From NCBI GenBank assembly GCA_030562195.1, contig JAUJPP010000005.1, positions 34,955,106-35,019,105 of the forward strand: DNA of 64,000 nt. The letters run 5' to 3'. The notes beneath the pieces are model-generated. The model did not search any database. It saw only the letters and a program-made list of their open reading frames with translations, and had not been told where the DNA came from. Position numbers and translations under genes: made by a program. Positions 55,562 through 64,000 of this stretch are shown in pieces; within the stretch, counting starts at the first letter, position 1; each line of letters begins with the position of its first letter. This stretch comes from Nipponacmea schrenckii. Lineage: Eukaryota; Mollusca; Gastropoda; Lottiidae.

Positions 55562-55567
55562 TTTATT
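55562..55567 (-). terminator. Poly(A) signal of the GPCR gene
   Basis: AATAAA on the minus strand, 33 bp after the stop codon. Confidence 0.5.
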
Positions 55568-55599
55568 TAGCCCTGCTATATGTACACAATCGTTATAAT

Positions 55600-56724
55600 T
55601 TAAACGTCACTTCCATGAGGAGATATACTTCCATTTGTTACTCGAAGGGCGTTCATTGACGTCATTGAGGTTCTGTTATATTCACTATACAACCATTGAG
55701 GATTGTTGTTTCTTGATGATTGGCGCTTACACAGACTATGTAACATAATATGTAACGATTTTTTGAAATGTTTGCCATATATGGCATATAAAAAGAAGTT
55801 AACACTAAAGGTGGCGTAATAAATGTATTGAGCAAGTTCCTGTACTAATGTTTTATATAGAGGTACAGCTTGGTCTGTTTTTTCAACTATAATACGCTCT
55901 AGTCGAATGGCATGGCTAGGTAAATTGAGAACCAAAAATGTAGTTGAAACTAACAACAAAATTTTAGTAATTTTCATTTGCGACTTAGCTTTAACAGGCG
56001 TCGAATGGTGCGATTGTAGTATAAACCGTCTCTTATGTTGGTATAGATAAACACAGTAAACAATCCTTATATTCATCACAGCTATCATCAGGAATGGAAC
56101 TATCATGGTGATCACAGTGTCAACCCAAGTTACAAACGACATAAGATCCAAATAACTCTGATCGGGAACACAGAAATTTCGTCCGTGGTAAGAGGCAACA
56201 GTTGTTGTCCATATTGCAAACGAATACATTAACGAAGAGAGAAGACCCAATACGATCACAACAGTTTTCTCGGATACTTTTGCTAATATCATTGGTGCTT
56301 TCAGTGGATGGCAGATAGCAATGTATCTCTCACACGTAAAACATACTACATACCACACAGATAGGAAGCTAGATACGTACGTGGTAAATATCACAAACCG
56401 ACAGAATTCTTTAGTTAGCATGATAGGTACGATTCCATCAAACCATGAAATAAACAAAGTTATCAAAAACAAATTGTCAGCACACGCTAAGGCTGCCAAG
56501 TATCCACTAGACGACAAATGACGCTGATGACTAGCGGTAAACACAGCCAAGGCTAAGAAATTACCAGTTATTCCAACCACCGAATTCGCTGGGATAAAAA
56601 TATTCCTTATCCATGTTACTACAGCATGGAAAGTTGCGTCTTCCTCCGAAAACATTTCTGTGTCATTCATAGAACCACTTTTGTTGAAAAATAAGGAATC
56701 CGTGATGACATCGGGGTAATCCAT
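55600..56724 (-). CDS. Rhodopsin-type (class A) G-protein-coupled receptor
   Basis: 374 residues, seven hydrophobic segments, coding part in one exon. The start is ATG 56724: an acceptor (TGTATTTCAG) ends at 56741 and the codons between it and the ATG are leader. Landmarks: N-glycosylation sites Asn14 and Asn20, Asn55 in GITGNFLAL (TM1), Asp83 in CADNLF (TM2), Cys108-Cys185 disulfide pair, ERY at 132-134 in place of DRY, Pro210 (TM5), Pro269 in LNLPSH (TM6), and NFFLY at 309-313 where NPxxY is usual. The basic loop KRRFILQSHH and a cysteine at 332 fit G-protein coupling and palmitoylation. It resembles lophotrochozoan peptide-receptor-like orphans (TRH/FMRFamide receptor-like); the ligand cannot be told. 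It acts at the plasma membrane. Confidence 0.92.
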   Translation of the reverse strand: MDYPDVITDSLFFNKSGSMNDTEMFSEEDATFHAVVTWIRNIFIPANSVVGITGNFLALAVFTASHQRHLSSSGYLAALACADNLFLITLFISWFDGIVPIMLTKEFCRFVIFTTYVSSFLSVWYVVCFTCERYIAICHPLKAPMILAKVSEKTVVIVLGLLSSLMYSFAIWTTTVASYHGRNFCVPDQSYLDLMSFVTWVDTVITMIVPFLMIAVMNIRIVYCVYLYQHKRRFILQSHHSTPVKAKSQMKITKILLLVSTTFLVLNLPSHAIRLERIIVEKTDQAVPLYKTLVQELAQYIYYATFSVNFFLYAIYGKHFKKSLHIMLHSLCKRQSSRNNNPQWLYSEYNRTSMTSMNALRVTNGSISPHGSDV

Positions 56725-57074
56725 TTCGACAATCAAGTATCTGAAATACAGAGAAAAGGTAATAAACTATTCGAGTCCATATGGCAGTCCAACCGTTATT
56801 TTATTTTACCATATCAAAATACACTCTTATGATATCATTTTATATACGAATCATAGGCAATTTGTGGAGGCAGTCATGCTTGATTGTATAAGCATTTATT
56901 CATTTCACTGATACCCAAAGGGCATTTACTCAAGTAGTCTATATAATATGATATTCTAGTGGGTGTCAGTTGATTGCGTAACATAAGCCATGATTATTTC
57001 TCAGAATACCTGATTGGGTCTGGTAATACAGCAAATACATTTGGTATTCTATGTAAGTGCTAGATGGGAATGAA

Positions 57075-57445
57075 AAATGAAAATGAAATGAATGGAGTAT
57101 AACGTTCTACTTTTCTGCACCTTGTGGGCTTACGAAGGTGGGCAAAGCCATGCAGTGTGCTATGAGAGAAATTTTGCCAGGAAAGCGGCATTAGCCTGCT
57201 CTTTTTGATTTCCAACTGTCGAGGGATCTTTAACGTACACTGCCTGTAGCACACGGGGCCTTGGTTTATTGTCCCATCCGAACGACTAGACGCTTTTCCA
57301 TGTCAGTCCCTCTGACCTGCATCACTGACAAGGGGAAACCGGGCTGAAAAACCCGAAGGTTAATCTCGACCTTTGCCGGGATTGAAACCGGGACACTCAG
57401 GTTAGTGGGCATACGTCTAACCCACTGAGCCACCACTGCTCCGCT
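57075..57445 (-). mobile_element. tRNA-derived SINE
   Basis: On the minus strand the head has an A box TGGCTCAGTGGG (57421-57432) and a B box GGTTTCAATCC (57379-57389) with tRNA-like spacing, followed by a body with GGGATCTTTAACGTACACTG on the plus strand. The tail near 57085 (GAAATGAATGGAGT) is also seen near 45858. It sits in the GPCR 5' intron. Confidence 0.8.
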
Positions 57446-58349
57446 ACATGGGAATGAGAAAGTAGTCTCATAAAAGCACTTGTAATTAAACATTGCAAGT
57501 TATAAGTTTGAGATGATGATGGGAACATGTAATGTGAATGTATTGACTAAAAATCACACTGCAAAATTCTAGTACTAATAGCAATCTGTGGTTAACACCG
57601 TAACAAGTTACGGGCTATATATGTTTTGATTTAGACGATTCAATTTAAGACACTATTTTTAAAAAGATAACGTGTAATGCCTGAACCAGTACTTAAAGTT
57701 AACTATCTGTTATTTCTTATTTTCATAAATTCTGTAAATAATAAATACATGTATTCATGTATTCAGGCAATTCAGACCTCGATTTTATTTATGAAAGAGG
57801 TGGAAAGAATTCTTAATAAATATGAAGATATGTCTGTCGACATCTGATCTAATACATTTTACAAGAGATATTTAGATTGCAATTAAATGATTTTTAACAA
57901 TGACAATTTATAGATACTTATTAATTATTTAGTTATTCTTAATTTAGACCAGAAGTTCTCAAACTAGTGGGTAATTTTGAAACTTTTAGGGATGATCAGG
58001 CACTTTGACATCTCACATAAAAAATTTGGAATACAATTATAATTCAAGTACTGTTCAGGATTGAAAGAAGATGGTAATGAAACCGTTCAAGAGATTAAAG
58101 GGTATTAAAGGTGTATATATATATATATATATTCATGTGGGTGTATAAAACGGCAGGAATAATTCTTAGTATATCTTTCATAATATTAAAACATACAATT
58201 TCGGAAATTTAACATCTACATATTGTTTCCAATTTTAAGCGTAAAACATTATTTCGCTATTTTGGCATATCGAACAATATTTTTAAATTCAAATAATTTT
58301 TAAACACAAATATAAGATCAATTGTGAAGACTAAGATAGAAAATAATGT
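57446..58349. other. Remainder of the GPCR 5' intron
   Basis: AT-rich, with a short TA microsatellite at about 58111-58131 next to a partial copy of the dispersed-repeat hairpin (ATTCATGTGGGTGTATAAAA). Confidence 0.4.
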
Positions 58350-58354
58350 CTTAC

Positions 58355-58480
58355 CTATAATTAAGTCTTATCTTGTATAAAGTTTCACACATCAACTCCT
58401 AATCATCTTTCACAAATCATTATGATTGTATCTCAACAATCAATATTATAAGCACCGAGTATTTCTACTGGTTGTGCTAT
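58355..58480 (-). other. Putative 5' UTR exon of the GPCR gene
   Basis: TTATAGGTAAGACAT on the minus strand is a strong donor (exon ends at 58355) that would pair with the acceptor at 56741 across a 1.6-kb intron. The 5' limit is unknown. Confidence 0.35.
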
Positions 58481-59760
58481 TGGTGCCCGTATTTATGTAA
58501 CCAGCCAATACCAACATTGGAACATTGTCGGGTGGTATTACCCAATAATAATCATTCGCTGATCAAAATGTTTTAAGACCTTGCGATCAACCACTCTCCC
58601 TTGAGCATTACTAAAAGGAATTTAATGTTGCTTTCAGCCAATGTCCCTAGAATATTAATTTTTTCTGTCTTTCCAAATTAGCATTTATCTTTTTTTTTTA
58701 AGACACGTGAGCCAGACAGTTCATTTAACCAACGAAATTAAAAACTAATCAAGGTAATCACTGAAAAATACTTCTAAAGAATTCTTTAATAATGAGTACA
58801 AACTGAATATATCATCACTGACAGTGAGACAGAAAATATGGTCATTTCCTCTGCTGCTTAGTCTGGTACATAATTTACTTGATTAAATTTTACGAGGTAT
58901 TTACAATGAACTGTATGATTTTAATTATTTCAACTGCAATAATGACGTGTTCGTGCTTCATGATAACTTCGCAACAGCCACCTACAAAAAGTATATCTAT
59001 TTTATATATTTAAAGCTATATGCTTCATAGCGCAATTAAAAGAGAATGTGAAATGGTCCTGGTTTGCTTCCCCATCTGTTATTGTTTAGTTCTTAAATGC
59101 TTCTTGTTGTAAATTCCCTTGACACATTTTCTGTGATCCCTACATGAGCAGAGAATTCGAAATGCATTCGCTTCGGTAGCTGCTTAAATACTTGTTGCTG
59201 TAAGCTCCCTTTGCAAATTTTCCGTGATCCCTACTAGGTTCATTCTCCTTTTGATTATGTTAATGCCATTGTATATTTCCTGACCGAAAAAAAGTGGTTT
59301 ATCAAGTCGTCTAATAAGCCTTTATTACTCGTCATCTCTTGTCATAATCATTACATGCATCACTAAGAATGGTGATGGGAATCATATCCTGAGATGATTT
59401 GATTTCCGATTCGACTGTCTTAAAAGCTTTGTGGCGCTAGAGCTCGTCTTATAATAGATTTTTGACGCAATTGTCTTCACGTGTAAGGTAATTAAAATAC
59501 ATTGTCTTCAACACCACAGACATATTATGGTCACAGAAACTGTATACATATCATTTATATCAATAGAGACCAACTAGCTATGAAGTGATTTCTGTAAGAT
59601 TACCCCTCCAAACAACCACCCAGAAACTAATTATAGTAATTATCAGTATCAGTAAAAGAAGGTATCAATCTCTATCAAGTTGTCTGATTTTATTAAAAGG
59701 TACTTCTAAACGGCTTCCTGGTCAAGATTAAGGCGTTTTAAGATAAATTTATGTTATGAA
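58481..59760. other. No gene seen
   Basis: AT-rich, no recognised element; possible promoter region of the GPCR. Confidence 0.4.
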
Positions 59761-59765
59761 CTTCC

Positions 59766-60215
59766 GTGTGAAGGTCTTCCGTGTGAAGGTAGTCAATGTA
59801 AAGTTCGTCCTTTAGAAGCTCGTGTAATGGTGGTCCGTGTTTAGATAGCTCGTGTAACGGTGGTCCGTGTGCAGATAGCTCGTGTAATGGTGGTCCGTGT
59901 GAAGATAGCTCCTGTAACGGTGGTCCGTGTGAAGGTTGTCTTTGGAAGTTAGTCCTTGTGAGTTCGTGTGAAGGTCCCCCGTGTGAAGGCAGTCTGTGGA
60001 AGTTAGTTCTTGTGAGTCCGTGTGAAAGTCCCCCGTGTGAAGGCAGCCTGTGGAAGTTAGTTATTGTGAGTCCGTGTGAAGGTCCCCTATGTGAAGGTTG
60101 TCTGTGGAAGTTAGTTCTTGCGAGTCCGTGTAAAGGTCCCTTGTGTAAAGGTTGTCTGTGGAAGTTAGTTCTTGTGAGTCCATGTGAAGGTCACCCGTGT
60201 GAACGAAGTCATTTG
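59766..60215 (+). repeat. 30- and 60-bp minisatellite
   Basis: The left part has 30-bp units (AGCTCGTGTAATGGTGGTCC), the right part 60-bp units (GTGAAGGTCCCCCGTGTGAA, TGTGGAAGTTAGTTCTTGTG). Since 60 is a multiple of three, a 116-codon frame stays open (59958-60308) with repeats of PCEGPLCEG and LWKLVL; I do not call it a gene. Confidence 0.9.
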
Positions 60216-61239
60216 AGAAGTGACCATTTTTTAGACCCAAACGGTTTCATTTATTTATTAGGACTTTATGGTGTGTTTAAGATACTTGTTTCTTTATATT
60301 CCAGATAAAGATTTCTAAGAGTCAGGGGAATATATAATTCATTTTGATTCATCCCGAATTCTTAGCACAGTTTGTAACCGTACGGAAAACTGCCACTGCG
60401 TCTTGTTGTATATTAAATAGATGCAAATAATAGACAATAAAACTAGTGGTCTGCTTCCCTTCCGCCTTAATAAGTATTAAAATTTCTGTTTCTATTCACA
60501 CTTGTGCGCCATTCGATTGTCTGCACTAGCCGAAAAATTGCCTCTAAATACTACTAAGTATTTTAGAAACAGACAACAAAGCTTACAAATACATGTTACT
60601 TGATTTTCGCGACCAATTTGGTTGCGTTGAAATAATGACCTTCCTCGGAGGTATAATTCCAAAAAACCGACAATATTCTTGTATGATATGAGGTTGACAG
60701 GTGGAAAGTATTTTCACCCAGGTGAAAATTCAAGTTTGAAATACAAAAAGTCAAAATCACTACCACATAAAATAAATTTGTAAATTTGGTGGCGTATACC
60801 AGCCACCGTAGTTGACTTACATGCTGCCCCTTTTCTGGACCGACCAATCCTTTTTGCCTGAAATCTAAATTAAAATATTTAAAATGGGATTCAAAAACCT
60901 TCTTTTTATTGTATAATTATCACACCAATAAGCCGGGAATCTATCGGTGGACAAGAAAAATCACAGCTTCGATATCAAATATCTTATTGAAAAGACAATA
61001 ATTAAGACCCTGATTAATACAACACGTTTTTCTTCTGTAGGTTCGAGTTAAATTATTAGCCAATTCATACACTAAGGTCTGGACTAAGCTAGAAAATGTT
61101 TCATGAGCCATTGTCTAATATTTTATTAATGATAGCTTATTGTAATATATAAACAAAAATTACTTAAACTAATAACTTGCTAAATATTATATTTGCACTT
61201 AAGCTTCTTTATTTACATACAATTATGTCCATCTCTGCG
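60216..61239. other. No gene seen
   Basis: AT-rich, only short accidental frames. Confidence 0.45.
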
Positions 61240-61510
61240 TTTGTAAATTGTTCACTTTGTTCAGCTTTTGTAGAAGTTTACAAAATTTCGTTCAGCGTTT
61301 GTTACAATTTACAAAATTTCATTCTGCTTTTGCTACAATTTACGAAATTTCATTCAGCTTTTGCTACACTTTACAAAATTTCGTTTAGCTTTTCGTTTAG
61401 CATTTCTTACAATTTACAAAATTTCGTTTAGCTTTTCTTAAAATTTACAAAATTTCGTTTAGCTTTTCTTACCAGGTACAAATTTAATTCAGCTTTTGTT
61501 TCATTTTGCA
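61240..61510 (+). repeat. ~33-bp minisatellite
   Basis: Seven or eight units of TTTACAAAATTTCGTT, CAGCTTTTG(C/T)TACAA, drifting to 28-43 bp. Confidence 0.85.
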
Positions 61511-64000
61511 AAATATCAATTATTACATTCTGTAAACTGATTCATTGGATCAAAAGTAACGTCTTGCTTTAAATAAATAGAATGTTACATCTAACAAAAT
61601 AAACACATAATAGTCTGTAGAACTAAAAATAATATTGTATCAACAGATTCTCCAGTGATAAAACTATTCTGAGCACAATCCTGCTATTTACATGGAAATA
61701 AGAGTAATTTCCTAACCCAGCAATCGTGGACTGAAAATATTACTAATTGTTTACCAAGAACAGATCAACATGCTAGTTTACGTTAGCCACATGCTATTTT
61801 TACGTCTGTTGACTTTCTTGTTCTTTGATTTCCATGTTGGTCTCTCCATTGGATGTTAGACCAATTACCATTATAAACAAATAAGCAGGTTTTAAAAGAA
61901 ATTCTTGATATCAATTTTGTGAAGCAAAAGTTTGAGTGTCAATCCACCTAAGCCGAGGAAAATATCTTGTTTTCAAAGAGAGACACGCAACGACAAACCC
62001 ACACCTTTCCATATATTTTCTAATCAAGGGCACTTCTTATCATAGGGCAAAAGTGGGATACTCAATTTAATGCAAATTAGATTAAAATTACGTTTCGATA
62101 TTATTCCATTGGGATCGACCTAAAACAATACAGAAACGAAATTGTAATATTAGTTAATTAGAGTGTCGTGTTAATTATTCTGAAAGTGTACCAGTAATCA
62201 AACTAATGGAGCAATATATTCGAGTATCACTTTACAAAACCCACTCGCAGCATTATTTTTCACTTCACCTTCAATACTAAATTTTTGAAAATAATTCAAA
62301 TTCCTCAGCAGACATAGAAATTTCAACCAGGCAACACAATTTCAAGCCATGACTGTCCAAGTAGAATGTTGGCTTCAGTCGAAAAATGATACATTGCTGA
62401 ACCTTTACAAATTAATTTATATTAATGAAGAAAACTGTAATGTACTAATAATTTATATAGCCAAGACAAATTTGTTCCACGTGGTATGAAGTATTTTAAA
62501 CGACCTATCAATGTGTCGCTAATTCAGATGAACAACGATAAAAGTCTTATCAACGAGATATTGTGACATATTTCTGTAGACTTATTATCACAAGATAATA
62601 TACTGTTCTAGTATAAATTGACAATTGATCAATATTAACAAATACTTATACAGCTCTATAGCGGCTTCTGGGCCTTGTTATTCATTTCAGGCGATTTCAT
62701 CCATTTTAGTCCAAATTTACCACCAAATCGGTCTCCCGTGAGAGGTCTATGGAACATTTTATCACAGATGTGCTTATGAATGACCTTTTGTACAGCTTGT
62801 TATTTTGGTTCAAAGTGAAGGGTGGCTTCTGTGGTAAATTCTCACTGCGGCTGCAGTGTAAAGTGTAAATTTTAAAATCATTAAATTAGTTTGATGGCCT
62901 GTGAATTTCTCAGAAACTGAGTGTGCTCATGATCAAATGACTTCACATTTTTCTTGAAGTAGCTAATTTGTATAAGAATTGATCGCCTCGTTACTTTTTA
63001 ATCTGTTCCTTTCCAGATTCGAAAGAAATTAGCAAATATAAGAATATCGGAAAAATTGAGTACCGGCCTTTGTGTAGAACAAGAACATTTCGAAGTACAT
63101 AATCTTTTCTCATTGAAATAAGTAACTTTTCGCGATGATCTGTTGTCGATTAAGTGATGAGATACGATATTGCATGCTATATCAGCAAGTTTCAACAAAA
63201 GAACTCAACCAAGTGACATTTGCGTTAACAATGTCCTTTGTCCGTCGGTCTGTCCATAATTGCTTGAAAACACTACAAGGCACAATTCTTGGCAAATGTT
63301 GACAAAAATTAGTGTAATGATGTAAGTAAGGATGAAATGATGAAAACCCGAAAAATGGGTTTTGTATTAAATAAGAGTTACTGCTCACGCGTTCAAATTT
63401 TAAAACTTTTAAAATGAATACGCAATAGACAAAACATTATAATACTAGTGATTGTTACTGTACTGTTATGATCCTACCTATTTTTATTAGTAATTTAATT
63501 ATGTTCAGTCAATGTTTTTGGGTCAGTTTGTGCTTAGATTTAAGGATGTTCTGTGGGCATGGCCAGGGAATATTCTAGAGGAATGTAGACATTGCCAGCG
63601 AGAGTGGTTTACTACTTGAACTTTCTAATGAAATCCATACAGGTATCTCTCCTTCTAGAATCATCAACTTGTTTCTGTGTACTTGTAGACAATAGGGGTC
63701 TAGAATCTTCCCTTCTCATATACATATACAAAGGAGAAATCCAAGCTATGAGTAACAGTGTTACAGAGACCAGTTGTGAAGTAATGTAGTTAATATTTAG
63801 ACAACATTAGACGGAGTATATACCAGTATTAGAGACTATCTCAAGTTTGTGAAGTCAAACTGGGTTTGGTATAACCAGGGATTGCTAATACTTCCAAACT
63901 TCGGACGTAGTGTTTGACGTGGTTTAGGGTCGTAGAGAGTTACGAGTAAAGCTCGGAGTCTGGTCGGAGATTATTGTGGTTGAAGGAAATCATCCTACCA
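61511..64000. other. No gene seen; one dispersed-repeat unit
   Basis: At about 63235-63390 there is a solitary copy of the 155-bp unit found in the 47.5-49.9 kb palindrome (TCCGTCGGTCTGTCCATAAT, GGCACAATTCTTGG). Otherwise no features recognised. Confidence 0.5.

Noticed and set aside
57379..57432. tRNA gene
   Set aside because: A and B boxes are present, but the sequence does not fold into a full tRNA and runs into a SINE body.
61177..61431. 84-residue frame
   Set aside because: Covers the 33-bp minisatellite.

Overview
The window is eukaryotic, animal, AT-rich and intron-bearing. It reads as an invertebrate, most likely lophotrochozoan and probably a mollusc. Supporting signs are a rhodopsin-type receptor of the kind expanded in lophotrochozoans, dispersed repeats ending in a small hairpin with ACGCCCACAT/ATGTGGGCGT arms (an association with molluscan DNA that I am recalling, not testing), and a transposon mix of Polinton, BEL/Pao, Gypsy, tyrosine-recombinase retrotransposons and several LINE types. 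The species cannot be read from the sequence.

Layout. 1-1 kb: the end of an adenain-like cysteine protease gene, cut by the window edge. 1.9 kb: a 106-bp fragment of 28S rRNA. 3.3-4.0 kb: a foldback element. 6.5-9 kb: two LINE reverse-transcriptase fragments and a minisatellite. 9.9-13.1 kb: a broken DIRS/Ngaro-type retroelement with Gag, RT, RNase H, tyrosine recombinase and SGNH hydrolase regions. 14.2-17.5 kb: a TIR-bounded repeat split by a young, internally deleted BEL/Pao element with 5-bp target duplications. 17.9-26.1 kb: a complete-ended but integrase-less Polinton-like element with 278-bp TIRs, AG...CT termini and an exact 6-bp target duplication TAAATG. It carries a capsid-like gene, a membrane protein, a packaging ATPase, two small proteins and a convergent, ruined protein-primed DNA polymerase B. 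26.2-27.1 kb: a MITE-like element flanked by TTAA. 27.1-35.7 kb: a region bracketed by a second pair of matching inverted termini, holding tandem repeats and a multi-exon tyrosine-recombinase-fold gene. 35.7-38.3 kb: a 5'-truncated Gypsy element (minus strand). 38.4-44.8 kb: LINE ORF1, endonuclease and RT/RNase H remnants with a 92-bp tandem array and a CTAT microsatellite. 47.5-51.1 kb: dispersed-repeat arrays, including a 2.4-kb imperfect palindrome. 51.8-53.6 kb: a host gene for an acidic, disordered, coiled-coil protein ending in a CAAX box. 55.6-58.4 kb: a host GPCR gene (minus strand) with a tRNA-derived SINE in its 5' intron. 59.8-61.5 kb: minisatellites. The remainder is unannotated AT-rich DNA.

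Only three loci look like possible host genes: the CAAX protein, the GPCR and, less surely, the recombinase-fold gene. Everything else recognisable is mobile or viral-like DNA, much of it nested. The Polinton genes would have worked together in virion assembly (capsid, packaging ATPase, small virion-type proteins) and replication (polymerase), but the polymerase and capsid frames are broken and neither an integrase nor a protease is present, so this copy is a fossil or a dependent derivative. Single-base indels recur in both transposon and gene-like sequence, often in homopolymers. They may be real decay or residual assembly error, and the difference matters for every pseudogene call here.
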